Source: Paraprevotella sp.
Lineage (GTDB): Bacteria > Bacteroidota > Bacteroidia > Bacteroidales > Bacteroidaceae
Assembly (NCBI GenBank): GCA_017937925.1
Contig: JAGBCQ010000018.1
Coordinates: forward strand, 62,001 to 126,000
Direction: 5' to 3'
Length of the DNA stretch: 64,000 nt
Under the pieces are notes generated by a model that saw only the letters and a program-made list of their open reading frames with translations, ran no database searches and was not told where the DNA came from. The translations under genes and the position numbers were made by a program. Shown here in pieces: positions 1 to 9,050 of the stretch (position 1 is the stretch's first letter; each line of letters starts with the position of its first letter).

Positions 1-243
1 GAAATCTTTGGACAGTACGGAAAGTCTAACACTGATACTGGTTCAGCTGAGAGCCAGATTGCATTGTTTTCATACCGTATTTCCCACTTGACGGAGCACA
101 TGAAGCAAAACCGTAAAGATTATAGTACTGAAAGAGCTTTGACTATGTTGGTAGGTAAGCGTCGTGCTTTATTGAACTACCTAAAGGATCGTGATATCGC
201 AAGATATCGTGCCATTGTTAAGGCTTTGGGCTTGCGTAAGTAA
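1..243 (+). CDS. rpsO: 30S ribosomal protein S15, 3' part
   Basis: The reading frame is open from the first base and ends at TAA 241-243, so the N-terminus lies outside the window. The 80 visible residues carry the S15 signature ([20 protein letters not shown], then [20 protein letters not shown] and [20 protein letters not shown]). S15 binds 16S rRNA in the central domain of the small subunit. The family is about 89 residues long, so only about nine residues are missing. A terminator follows directly. Confidence 0.97.
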   Translation, partial: EIFGQYGKSNTDTGSAESQIALFSYRISHLTEHMKQNRKDYSTERALTMLVGKRRALLNYLKDRDIARYRAIVKALGLRK

Positions 244-270
244 TTCTTTCGCAGCTCGCGCTGAAGATTT

Positions 271-304
271 AACCGCTTTCTTACAGAAGAAGGCGGTTTT
301 TTTA
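271..304 (+). terminator. Rho-independent terminator of rpsO
   Basis: A stem formed by AACCGCTTTCTT and AAGAAGGCGGTT (one G-U pair, short ACAG loop) runs into a run of T residues. It starts 28 bases after the rpsO stop. Confidence 0.85.
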
Positions 305-305
305 T

Positions 306-313
306 TACTTTTG
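306..313 (+). promoter_or_regulatory. Possible -7 box (TACTTTTG) for the YfhO gene
   Basis: TACTTTTG matches the Bacteroidetes -7 consensus TAnnTTTG and lies 35 bases before the ATG at 349. No clear -33 TTTG lies 19-21 bases upstream, because that stretch is the rpsO terminator stem. A weak call. Confidence 0.35.
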
Positions 314-348
314 CACCGATTGAAAGTTAATACCTTATTATATATAGT

Positions 349-2877
349 ATGGAGAAAATCAAACGTTTTTTGCCTGATGCTTTGGCAGTGGCCTTTTTTA
401 TTTTGGTTTCATTAGTTTATTTCTTCCAACCGGCGGTGGAAGGATTGACGATTATAGGTCACGATCATACCGGAGCAATAGGTGCAGGAAGAGAGATGCA
501 AGAGTATATGGAGCGCACTGGCGAACGCACACGGTGGACCAATACGTTGTTCTCAGGAATGCCGACTTATCAAATGGCGCCGAGTTATGATTCTACCGAA
601 ACATTGTCCGGTTTGCAAAAAGTATATCAGTTAGGTCTGTCCGGATTTGTGATGTACGTGTTCATACTCTTATTCGGTTTTTATATTCTTCTACGTGCTT
701 TCGACTTTAAGGCTTGGATGGCAGCATTGGGAGCAGTGATTTGGGCATTCTCCTCTTATTTCTTTATCATTATTGCAGCAGGACATATTTGGAAAGTATT
801 GGCTTTGGCATATATTCCTCCTACCATAGCAGGGCTGGTGCTTTGTTATAAAGGGAAATATTTGTGGGGAGGTTTAGTTACGGCTTTCTTCGTGGCGTTG
901 CAGATTCTCTCCAATCATGTACAAATGAGTTACTATTTCTTGCCGGTTATGGCAGCGGTGGCACTGGCCTTTTTGGTGCAGGCTATCCGCGAGAAGAAGT
1001 TGGCGGAATGGTGTAAGGCGTCATCGGTTTTGGTGCTTGCAGGTCTTATGGGAGTTGCTATCAATGCATCCAACTTGTATCATACTTATGAATATAGTAA
1101 GCACACCATGCGCGGGAAGAGCGAGTTGACCAGCAAAATCAACAAGAATCCGGAGAATCAGACGAAGGATGGGTTGGAGCGTGATTACATAACCAGTTGG
1201 AGCTATGGCATTGATGAGACATGGTCGTTATTGATACCAAATGTTAAGGGTGGCGCGTCTGTTCCTCTTACAGCAAGTAAGACAGCGATGGAAAAGGCAA
1301 ATCCCAATTATGTACCCGTATATCAAGCCATGACCCAATATTGGGGCGAACAGCCAGGCACCAGCGGACCGGTTTACGTCGGTGCTTTTGTGCTGATGCT
1401 TTTTGTATTGGGATTGTTTATATGTAAAGGACCGATGAAATGGTGGCTTTTGTTTCTTACTGTCATCTCAGTGATGCTTTCATGGGGTCGTAACATGATG
1501 TGGCTGACAGATTTCTTCTTGGATTATGTACCGATGTACGATAAGTTCCGTGCCGTGGCGTCTATCCTAGTTGTCGCAGAGTTTGCGATACCTCTCTTGG
1601 CAATGTTCGCTTTGAAGAAGATAGTAGATGAGCCGGAAGTGTTAAAGACTAATTTAAAATGGGTGTATGTTTCTTTTGCTCTGACCGGAGGGATAGCCTT
1701 TTTGTTTGCTGTAATGCCCGATGTCTTTTTCGGAAACTATATCTCAACTTCCGAGATGCATATGTTACAGGATGCAGTGGATAAAGGCTATATACCAAGA
1801 GAAATGTTTGCTCCCATATTGGACAATCTGCATGAAATGCGCAAAGCCGTCTTTACCACCGATGCGTGGCGCAGTTTTGCTGTGGTAGCAGTAGGATTGA
1901 TTCTGCTCTTGGCGTATAACATCAAGAAGATAAATGCGAAAGCTTTAGTCGGATGTTTGTTGGTGCTTTGTTTGGTTGATATGTGGACCATCAATAAACG
2001 TTATTTGAATGATGGAATGTTTAGAGAACCATTGCCAAAGACCAATGCTATTTCTAAGACACAAACGGACGAAATGATATTGCAGGATTCGGATATGAAT
2101 TATCGTGTCATGAATTTGGCAGGCAGTCCGTTCAATGAGAATAATACTTCTTATTATCACAAGAGTATAGGTGGTTATCATGCGGCCAAACTCCGTCGTT
2201 ATCAGGAAATGATTGAGGAACATATCGCTCCTGAAATGGCAGCGTTTGCGCGTGCCGCTATCAATGCCGGAGGCGATTTGCAGAAAGTTGATGGCGACTC
2301 CATTTTCCCGATATTGAACATGTTGAACGTGAAGTATGCCATTATGGGTCAGGAAGGCGGACAAACATTCCCCATCCCCAATCCCTATGCGGCAGGAAAC
2401 GGTTGGTTTGTTGATGAAGTGAGATATGTGAATAGTGCCGATGAGGAAATGCAAGGTCTGCACCAAATCAACCCTAAGCGGACGGCGCTGGTCGATGCTC
2501 GATATAAGGGTATAATTGGTGAAGGTGGAATGATGCCGACAGACTCCATGTGCGCAGTGACTTTGACCCAATATGATGCCAATGCTTTGACTTATGAAAT
2601 TACCTCAACCAATGGTGGTGTGGTGGTGTTCTCAGAAGTATATTATCCCGGATGGCAAGCAACGGTCGATGGCACACCGGTGGAAGTGGCTTGTGCCGAT
2701 TACATTTTACGTGCCATAAGAGTAGAACCCGGCAAGCATATTGTTGAGTTCAATTTCGATCCGAAAAGTTTGCACGTCACTGAAGCGGTGGCAAATACAG
2801 CGCTTGTTCTGTTGATGCTGATATTTTTGGTTTTAGCAGGACGTGAGATTATGAAGAAATATAAAAACAAAAAATAA
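349..2877 (+). CDS. YfhO-family polytopic membrane protein
   Basis: This 842-residue inner-membrane protein has many hydrophobic segments (for example near residues 6-26, 95-125, 155-215, 335-390, 430-455) and two soluble stretches. The early HDHTGAIGAGREMQEYMERTGE and WTNTLFSGMPTYQ segments are typical of the YfhO-like proteins found throughout Bacteroidetes. The Gram-positive relatives take part in glycosylating cell-surface polymers with a GT-C-like fold; the Bacteroidetes substrate is not known. The region near residues 745-790 (VVFSEVYYPGWQATVDG, then a final membrane helix) is also characteristic. The ATG at 349 follows a short AT-rich leader. The next gene starts three bases after the stop, so the two are probably co-transcribed. 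Confidence 0.88.
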   Translation: MEKIKRFLPDALAVAFFILVSLVYFFQPAVEGLTIIGHDHTGAIGAGREMQEYMERTGERTRWTNTLFSGMPTYQMAPSYDSTETLSGLQKVYQLGLSGFVMYVFILLFGFYILLRAFDFKAWMAALGAVIWAFSSYFFIIIAAGHIWKVLALAYIPPTIAGLVLCYKGKYLWGGLVTAFFVALQILSNHVQMSYYFLPVMAAVALAFLVQAIREKKLAEWCKASSVLVLAGLMGVAINASNLYHTYEYSKHTMRGKSELTSKINKNPENQTKDGLERDYITSWSYGIDETWSLLIPNVKGGASVPLTASKTAMEKANPNYVPVYQAMTQYWGEQPGTSGPVYVGAFVLMLFVLGLFICKGPMKWWLLFLTVISVMLSWGRNMMWLTDFFLDYVPMYDKFRAVASILVVAEFAIPLLAMFALKKIVDEPEVLKTNLKWVYVSFALTGGIAFLFAVMPDVFFGNYISTSEMHMLQDAVDKGYIPREMFAPILDNLHEMRKAVFTTDAWRSFAVVAVGLILLLAYNIKKINAKALVGCLLVLCLVDMWTINKRYLNDGMFREPLPKTNAISKTQTDEMILQDSDMNYRVMNLAGSPFNENNTSYYHKSIGGYHAAKLRRYQEMIEEHIAPEMAAFARAAINAGGDLQKVDGDSIFPILNMLNVKYAIMGQEGGQTFPIPNPYAAGNGWFVDEVRYVNSADEEMQGLHQINPKRTALVDARYKGIIGEGGMMPTDSMCAVTLTQYDANALTYEITSTNGGVVVFSEVYYPGWQATVDGTPVEVACADYILRAIRVEPGKHIVEFNFDPKSLHVTEAVANTALVLLMLIFLVLAGREIMKKYKNKK

Positions 2878-2880
2878 AAC

Positions 2881-4536
2881 ATGAAGAAGTTATTTTATAC
2901 AAAAATGATGGTGCTATTGATTGTGATGTTATCAGTAGCGATGAATGTAAGAGCACAATTGACGGCTGATGCTCCGTGGGTATTTGAGTCGGGAGTAACT
3001 TATGATGTAGCAGAGGAAAATTTCCAATTCAAGAATATTTATGCTACGTTTACCGCTCCTTCGGATGGTGTTTTGACGATGACGTATGTTGGAGCCGATG
3101 AATTAAGTCTTTATACGGATGCTACTTATACGGAGTTTGCGGAGGTACAACCGGTTTGGCAGGGTTCATACTCTCCGCGAGTGTATGAAATGGATGTTAA
3201 GGCGGGCGAGACATATTACTTTCATCGTAGTTTTATCATGAATTATGGAACAATCAACGTAAAACTCGGAGCGACATCAGCTCCGTTGGAAATTAAGAAT
3301 ATTTATCCGAAAGAAGGCGATTTGCTATATGCGTCAAGCGGTCAGTTGTCAGTAGAGTTCTCAAAACCGGTTTCTTATGGAGCTGCTACACTGTCTGTTG
3401 GAACTGTTGAAGAGAGTTTGATTGGAAATGGCATGATGGGAATCATTACTTATGATGTAAAATCAGTGTTGATGAGTTGGTACAACTTGGGATATATAGC
3501 AGCAGGTGACGAAGTGACGCTAACCATAAACGATGTGTGCAATAATTCGGATGAAACGGATATTTTTGGAACGGATGGTAGAGTAGTTAAAACATTTAAG
3601 GTGGGGGCTAAACCCATACAGTTGATTAGGGGCGAAAATTTACCTACAGGATTTGAGACCCCGATGGTAGATTTCCTTTCTTACTATGTAAATCCAACTA
3701 AGATTGTGTTGGAGTTTGATGGTGCTATATCGCTCGAAGAGAACAAGAAACCTATTGCGACCATATCGTTTGGAGATATGGAGTCTGGATACTATTATAC
3801 GGAAACATTGGAAATAGATATTGCAGAATTGTCAAGCGGTATCATTAGTCTGGATATTTCCAATAAGTTACGCCGCATGGTGGACATGATTCCGAATTAT
3901 ACCGATTTGGGGGAGGATATGCGGCCAACTACCATTGTTCTTTCCATTGATAATGTACGTGGCACAGATGGTAATTATGCTTATTCGACTGGAAGTGGTG
4001 CTTTGGGTTCCTATTCCTACGAATATACTTATAAGGAACTGAAGAATGATATTGTATCCGATTTCACACCGGCCATAGGGGCTAATTTTGACGATGTTAA
4101 AAGCATAGAACTTTATATCCGTGGCGAAAAGGAATTGCAGTATGAAGGGGTTGCCTTTATGTATATCTCTTCCGGTGAGGAACAAACTGAGATTGTACCT
4201 TTGAGCAGCATTACTCGCGAGCCTGACTTCTTTGATACCGAGGCTATGGTCTTAACCATCCCGGTGCCTGAAATCACGCCCGATGCGGGAACAGAGGTAA
4301 CAGTGACATTGGCTAAACTTCGTTCGACTGATGGTTTGGATTATTCTTCCGAATTGACAGCCAAATATAAGGTGACAGCAAGCGGCATAGAACAAGTGAT
4401 GAGTGGTGGTGACGATAAAGTTACGGTGTACTCCATGAGCGGAGTAAGACTGATGAAGAATGTTGATAAGACTTCTTTGGGAAGACTGAGAAAAGGCATC
4501 TATATCATCAACGGCGAAAAGAAGCTTTTGAGATAA
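2881..4536 (+). CDS. Secreted protein with Ig-like region and T9SS-like C-terminal tail
   Basis: This 551-residue protein starts with a signal peptide (MKKLFYTKMMVLLIVMLSVA...VRAQ). Residues about 25-130 form a beta-rich region (YATFTAPSDGVLTMTYVG) resembling the first domain of other Bacteroidales surface proteins. The middle, including IKNIYPKEGDLLYASSGQLSVEF, looks like bacterial Ig-like modules. The C-terminus reads VTVYSMSGVRLMKN...LRKGIYIINGEKKLLR, the short tail typical of Prevotella/Bacteroides secreted proteins that NCBI often labels as T9SS type A sorting domains. No enzyme motif is visible. It sits three bases after the YfhO-family gene; whether the two share a function is unknown. 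Confidence 0.75.
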   Translation: MKKLFYTKMMVLLIVMLSVAMNVRAQLTADAPWVFESGVTYDVAEENFQFKNIYATFTAPSDGVLTMTYVGADELSLYTDATYTEFAEVQPVWQGSYSPRVYEMDVKAGETYYFHRSFIMNYGTINVKLGATSAPLEIKNIYPKEGDLLYASSGQLSVEFSKPVSYGAATLSVGTVEESLIGNGMMGIITYDVKSVLMSWYNLGYIAAGDEVTLTINDVCNNSDETDIFGTDGRVVKTFKVGAKPIQLIRGENLPTGFETPMVDFLSYYVNPTKIVLEFDGAISLEENKKPIATISFGDMESGYYYTETLEIDIAELSSGIISLDISNKLRRMVDMIPNYTDLGEDMRPTTIVLSIDNVRGTDGNYAYSTGSGALGSYSYEYTYKELKNDIVSDFTPAIGANFDDVKSIELYIRGEKELQYEGVAFMYISSGEEQTEIVPLSSITREPDFFDTEAMVLTIPVPEITPDAGTEVTVTLAKLRSTDGLDYSSELTAKYKVTASGIEQVMSGGDDKVTVYSMSGVRLMKNVDKTSLGRLRKGIYIINGEKKLLR

Positions 4537-4549
4537 TAATAGTCAAATA

Positions 4550-4709
4550 AACAACTGACGTCCGTACGAATATAGCATTTCGTGCGGACGTTTTTGTTTT
4601 TATTTACCTATGGCGTTGTCGTGTAGCATTTGCTTCACGCGTGTGACACGTTCGAGTCACATGTGTGATACGGTCGTGTCACATGCGTGACACCATCGGG
4701 TAACGACAA
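4550..4709 (+). repeat. Composite intergenic repeat, copy 1 (three 22-bp units)
   Basis: The element begins AACAAC, continues as the terminator hairpin, then a shared TTTTTGTTTTTA spacer, then a segment bounded by the inverted 7-mers TTGTCGT (4616-4622) and ACGACAA (4703-4709). Inside it are three tandem 22-bp units at 4636-4657, 4658-4679 and 4680-4701. Each starts CAC, has GTGACAC or GTGATAC in the middle and ends in GT. Unit junctions form palindromes such as GTGTCAC-ATGC-GTGACAC. The second copy lies at 41317-41432. Confidence 0.85.
4558..4601 (+). terminator. Rho-independent terminator after the secreted protein gene
   Basis: ACGTCCGTACGAA pairs with TTCGTGCGGACGT (one G-U pair) around a short loop and is followed by TTTTTGTTTTT. 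It starts 22 bases after the stop at 4536 and forms the left part of the composite repeat. Confidence 0.88.
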
Positions 4710-4742
4710 AGATGTCAGTATTTGAGGACAATTTAACCATGA

Positions 4743-4774
4743 TTTCGTAAGAAAAAGGTATTTGCGTATATTTG
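4743..4774 (+). promoter_or_regulatory. Likely promoter of the polysaccharide-degradation gene cluster
   Basis: TATATTTG at 4767-4774 matches the Bacteroidetes -7 box TAnnTTTG. TTTC at 4743-4746 is one base off the -33 TTTG and lies 20 bases upstream. The expected start of transcription, about 4780, leaves a leader of some 30 bases before the ATG at 4813. This also argues against the in-frame TTG at 4762 as the start codon. Confidence 0.55.
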
Positions 4775-4812
4775 AGGATAGATACGTATTCAAAATAAAA
4801 ACATATAAGACG

Positions 4813-7155
4813 ATGAGAATACTATTGACATTAGCTTTAGCAATGGCGTTATTGCAAGTTAACGCACAGAAGGAGTATAAAATGGCGGGGCCTTACGAGA
4901 TTGTGGCTCGCGACGGACAGTATGCCCGCACGAAGGGGGGTAGCGAACGCGACATGTGGCAGGCATGGCAATGCGCCAAGGCCGGCGACGATAAAACGGC
5001 ACTGACCATTATAAATGCCTATTCAGCAAAGTTACAAGGATTTGATGGGCATGACGCTCCGCTCTGTACCATTCAGGCCTATTGGATGCTGAGGGCTATG
5101 ATAATACTCAAGGACCAGCAGACGCCCGAATGGGAAGCAATGGTGCGCAGAGCGATATTGCCGGTTCTCGAGAAGTTCGAAGCCGACAGTCCTTATGCTA
5201 ATGGCAATTGGGGTCACATCGTGAACCGTTGTCGCATGGCGGCCGCTATCTTCTTGGCCGACAAGGAACTCTACCGTCACGCCATAGATGTCTATCTGTA
5301 TGCCAATGACAATGGGTCGTTGCCCAACTATGTGTCAGAGACAGGACAGTGTCAGGAGACGGGGCGCGACCAAGGACACGCCCAGTTGGGATTAGGAGCC
5401 ATGTGCGAAATTTGCGAAATGGCATGGGAACAAGGTGATGACTTGTGGGGAGCATTGGACAACCGCCTGATGAAAGGAATGGAATACACAGCCCGCTACA
5501 ATTTGGGTTACGACGTACCTTTCGAAACGTGGAAGGACTGTACCGGTCTGTACAATGACTGGACGGAGCCCGGCTCTATGGGACGCGGTCGTATAAGGTG
5601 CATCTACGATTTGCCTTATCAACACTACGTCGGACGTAAAGGACTGAAGATGCCTTATACCAAGAAGGTGCTTGAATTGCAGAAGAAAGCAGAACGTAAA
5701 GGCAAAATCACGCGGAATCCCGAAGCCGACCGATTTGACGTGAAGGGGGTAGAGGAAGGAGCGAAGTTACATAGCATCACTACCTACGCCGCACCTGAGG
5801 GAGCACCGCTGAAGCACGACTACGATGTCTTTATCCAACCTCGTGGTCATAAGGAGTGGACGAAGATAGATACCTATATGGCGAAAGTGAGAGCTCTACA
5901 GAAGAATGGCAAACACCAAATTTCGGAAATCAGCTATTGTATGTTCGACTTTACGGGCGATGTGTTCGTCAAAGTGGTGTGCAAAAACAAAAAGTTTCAA
6001 TCAGCTCGCATTCGCCCGGACTATCGTGGTACAATAGCCAGCGTACTGAATGACTCAACCGTGAAGTTCCTATTGTTCCAACCCGAGAACGTCAGCGTGG
6101 AATTTGATGGCGACATCAGTAATAATCTGCTTGTCTTTACCTCCAAACCTACTATCAGCAAGGAAGAGGCAGAGGCAGAAGCTCGGAAGAATGGTCGTAA
6201 GTTCCAATATTACGCTCCCGGCATCTATCGGAAGGACACCATCCACGTCGGGTCAAACACCACTATCTATTTGGCCGGCGGTGCTTATCTGAAAGGTACG
6301 TTTGCTATTGAGGACGCCGAGAACGTGAGTATTTTAGGGCGCGGTATAGCCCGTCCTGAAAGGGGTTACGAGGGTTGTCACGTATATCGTTCAAAGAATG
6401 TTTTGATTGACGGACTGGTGCTGAATACCTGTCCCATCGGTGAGTCGCACAACGTCACGCTTCATGATGTGCGTAGCATTTCGCATCCGCAGTGGGGCGA
6501 CGGACTGAACGTGTTCGGTGGCTCAAGCAATATACTCTTCGACCGTGTCTTCTGCCGTAATAGCGACGACTGCACCACAGCCTATGCCACTCGCAAAGGT
6601 TTCAAAGGCTCGGTACGCAATGTACGCATGACCAACTCTACATTGTGGGCAGATGTGGCTCATCCCATTTTCATTGGTTTGCACGGCAATCCTGCTGTAG
6701 GCGACAGCATTGTAGGTTTGAAATACGACAACCTAGATATCATCTGTCAGGACGAATCACAAATTGATTATCAAGGCTGTTTGGCCATTAACTGTGGGGA
6801 TGGCAACTATGTAAAAGACGTCTTGTTTGATAATATCCGCATTGAAGGTATCCGTAAAGGTTGCATTACACAGGTGAAGGTAGGATGGAATCAGAAGTAT
6901 TGCACAGCTGCCGGAGCCGGAGTGGAAGGTGTGACGTTCCGCAATGTCCGTCTTTATGGTGAGCAACCTCATTTGTCCATCATTACCGGATACGATGCCC
7001 AACATAAGGTAAAGGACGTCACCTTTGAAGGACTGAAAATTAACGGGCGCGCCGTTTACGACGAAATGCCGGGTAAGCCCAAGTGGCACGTGACTAGCGA
7101 TTACGTGCCCATGTTCGTAGGTTCACATGTTGAAAATCTAAAGTTTATAAAATAA
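4813..7155 (+). CDS. Secreted alginate-lyase-like / GH28-like fusion enzyme
   Basis: A 780-residue protein with a signal peptide (MRILLTLALAMALLQVNAQ). Residues about 25-300 resemble the alginate-lyase superfamily alpha-toroid (PL5/PL38-like), including GQCQETGRDQGHAQ at 178-190. A beta-rich linker (about 310-440) leads to a right-handed parallel beta-helix (about 465-780), opening YYAPGIYRKDTIHVGSNTTI. The helix carries WGDG (Asp563) and NSDD (Asp585, Asp586), spaced as the catalytic aspartates of GH28 polygalacturonases; His617 or His624 could be the histidine. A lyase-type and a hydrolase-type fold in one chain would suit a uronate-containing polysaccharide. ATG 4813 is chosen because the in-frame TTG at 4762 lies before the -7 box and the signal peptide begins at 4813. 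The stop overlaps the next ATG by one base. Confidence 0.8.
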   Translation: MRILLTLALAMALLQVNAQKEYKMAGPYEIVARDGQYARTKGGSERDMWQAWQCAKAGDDKTALTIINAYSAKLQGFDGHDAPLCTIQAYWMLRAMIILKDQQTPEWEAMVRRAILPVLEKFEADSPYANGNWGHIVNRCRMAAAIFLADKELYRHAIDVYLYANDNGSLPNYVSETGQCQETGRDQGHAQLGLGAMCEICEMAWEQGDDLWGALDNRLMKGMEYTARYNLGYDVPFETWKDCTGLYNDWTEPGSMGRGRIRCIYDLPYQHYVGRKGLKMPYTKKVLELQKKAERKGKITRNPEADRFDVKGVEEGAKLHSITTYAAPEGAPLKHDYDVFIQPRGHKEWTKIDTYMAKVRALQKNGKHQISEISYCMFDFTGDVFVKVVCKNKKFQSARIRPDYRGTIASVLNDSTVKFLLFQPENVSVEFDGDISNNLLVFTSKPTISKEEAEAEARKNGRKFQYYAPGIYRKDTIHVGSNTTIYLAGGAYLKGTFAIEDAENVSILGRGIARPERGYEGCHVYRSKNVLIDGLVLNTCPIGESHNVTLHDVRSISHPQWGDGLNVFGGSSNILFDRVFCRNSDDCTTAYATRKGFKGSVRNVRMTNSTLWADVAHPIFIGLHGNPAVGDSIVGLKYDNLDIICQDESQIDYQGCLAINCGDGNYVKDVLFDNIRIEGIRKGCITQVKVGWNQKYCTAAGAGVEGVTFRNVRLYGEQPHLSIITGYDAQHKVKDVTFEGLKINGRAVYDEMPGKPKWHVTSDYVPMFVGSHVENLKFIK

Positions 7156-9044
7156 TGAGAAAAGTACTTTTACAGTTGGCACTTCTGCCCTTACTCGCAT
7201 TTGGGCAAAGTCTGTCGTCGCCCGATGGCAAATACGTTATCGGTATTGATGGGATGACTTACACGATAACCTATAATAATAAGGTGATTGTAGAAAGAAG
7301 TCAATTGGGCGTGGATATTGACAATCGTTTGTTCGAGTCGGCGTTGGCTGTGCCACGAGGCGAGAACGAGAATTGGTGTAGCGACTTGCAACTCAAAAGC
7401 GAGGAACGCATTACAGTGGACACTACATGGACACCACTCTATGGTGAAAACAATCGCATCCGCGACCACTATAATCAGTTGGTACTTCATTACGAGAAGG
7501 GGAGCAACGGACAAGGTGTTGTGAGCGATGGTTACGATAAACGCAAATACTATGCGATGGACATCGTGGTGAGAGCCTACAACGAGGGCATAGCCTTCCG
7601 CTACCATTTCCCCCAGGTCGCGAACAACCTGTTCCTACACGTCAAAGGCGAGCAGACATCGTTCAGAATGCCGGAGGGTACAATGGCATGGTACGAAGAG
7701 TGGGCGCAAGGACCATACATTAAACAGCCTTTAAATATAAAAAATGAAGGGTTTGAATGGTTTGAGAGTGAACGTCCGCTGTTGTTGCAAGTGCCATCGG
7801 GTTGCTACGTAGCGTTGTTAGAGGCGCAGATGAAGGATTACACTCGCGGAAAATTCCGTCTGAAAGCGGAAAATGAACTGCAAGTGGCGATGTACGATTG
7901 TGCCGACATCATATCGCCCTACTACACACCTTGGCGTGTGGTAATGGTTGGTGAGAAGGCAGTGGACCTTATCAATCATAAGGAAATTGTTTTGAATCTC
8001 AACGAAGAACGTGCTGACGCCGATTGGACATGGGTACGTCCCGGTAAGGCCTTCCGCAGTTGTCGCCTTGATAAGGAAAATATCATGCGGAGTATTGACT
8101 ATTGTGCGGAATTTGGTATCGACTATGTGGAATTGGATGCAGGATGGTATGGTCCTGAAGGTAGAGTGGAGAGCGATGCTCGCAAGGTTATTGAGACGCG
8201 TGACTTTACGATGCCGGAAGTATGCCAATATGCCCGTTCAAAAGGTGTTGGTGTTTGGGTGTATGTCAACCAACGCGCTCTTTATCGTCAACTTGACGAA
8301 CTGTTGCCGTTGTACCAGCAATGGGGTATCAGTGGTATAAAGTTCGGATTTGTGCATGTGGGCAACCAGAAGTGGAGCACATGGCTTCACAATGCCATTG
8401 AGAAGTGCGCCCGTTATCATATTATGGTGGACATCCATGACGAGTATCGTCCTACAGGCCTTTCACGCACCTATCCCAACTTGTTGACGCAGGAGGGTAT
8501 TCGTGGTAATGAGGAGATGCCGGATGCCGATCACAATACGTTGTTACCGTTCACACGCTATCTTTGCGGTCCGGCTGACTACACGCTATGTTATTTCAAC
8601 AACCGCGTGAAGAATACCAAGGGACACCAGTTAGCCATGGCGGCCGTTTACTATTCTCCGTTACAATTCTACTTCTGGTATGACGACCCCTTTGTGGACA
8701 AAGGCGAGGAGGAACTTGAGTTTTGGAAGGATTGTCCCACTACGTTTGACGAGAGCATTGCCCTCGATGGCACGCCCGGTGAATATATCATACAAGCCCG
8801 ACGCAGTGGCAACGAATGGTATGTGGGAGCAATGACGAACACTCAAGCGCGGACAATATCCATCCCGACTGACTTTTTACCTAAGGGCAAGTATGTGGTT
8901 GAAGTATATAACGATGACCCGACGTTGTCAACTCGAACAAAAGTGAAACGTGAACAAATGAAAGTGAAAGGTGGAGGCAAACCTATTGTTTTGCAATTGC
9001 AGCCGTCGGGTGGTGCCGCACTTCACTTTACACCTATAAAATAA
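7155..9044 (+). CDS. Glycoside hydrolase family 97 protein, probably inverting subgroup
   Basis: A 629-residue exported protein (signal peptide MRKVLLQLALLPLLAFGQ). It has the GH97 layout: N-terminal beta-sandwich (about 20-260), (beta/alpha)8 barrel (about 270-550) with YVELDAGWYGPEG and HDEYRPTGLSRTYPNLLTQEG, and a small C-terminal beta domain. GH97 enzymes act on alpha-glucosides or alpha-galactosides. In the retaining subgroup (BtGal97a) the nucleophile is Asp415 and the acid/base Glu470, 55 residues apart. Here Glu453 fits the acid, and the residue 55 before it is Gly398 (KFGF), so the nucleophile is missing as in SusB-type inverting members; Glu430 is a candidate base residue. The ATG overlaps the upstream stop by one base, suggesting translational coupling. 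Confidence 0.9.
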   Translation: MRKVLLQLALLPLLAFGQSLSSPDGKYVIGIDGMTYTITYNNKVIVERSQLGVDIDNRLFESALAVPRGENENWCSDLQLKSEERITVDTTWTPLYGENNRIRDHYNQLVLHYEKGSNGQGVVSDGYDKRKYYAMDIVVRAYNEGIAFRYHFPQVANNLFLHVKGEQTSFRMPEGTMAWYEEWAQGPYIKQPLNIKNEGFEWFESERPLLLQVPSGCYVALLEAQMKDYTRGKFRLKAENELQVAMYDCADIISPYYTPWRVVMVGEKAVDLINHKEIVLNLNEERADADWTWVRPGKAFRSCRLDKENIMRSIDYCAEFGIDYVELDAGWYGPEGRVESDARKVIETRDFTMPEVCQYARSKGVGVWVYVNQRALYRQLDELLPLYQQWGISGIKFGFVHVGNQKWSTWLHNAIEKCARYHIMVDIHDEYRPTGLSRTYPNLLTQEGIRGNEEMPDADHNTLLPFTRYLCGPADYTLCYFNNRVKNTKGHQLAMAAVYYSPLQFYFWYDDPFVDKGEEELEFWKDCPTTFDESIALDGTPGEYIIQARRSGNEWYVGAMTNTQARTISIPTDFLPKGKYVVEVYNDDPTLSTRTKVKREQMKVKGGGKPIVLQLQPSGGAALHFTPIK

Positions 9045-9050
9045 TAAGGT

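Noticed and set aside
191-415. 74-codon + strand reading frame bridging rpsO and the YfhO gene
   Set aside because: It runs through the rpsO 3' end and its terminator in another frame and has no ribosome site or family likeness.
1945-2571. 208-codon - strand reading frame inside the YfhO gene
   Set aside because: It is antisense to a clearly coding gene and has no recognisable domain.
4636-4701. Three short repeats resembling a CRISPR array
   Set aside because: The 22-bp units are directly adjacent with no spacers, and no cas genes are present.
4762-4812. Upstream TTG start for the lyase/GH28-like fusion
   Set aside because: It lies before the -7 box of the likely promoter and would bury the signal peptide behind 17 residues.
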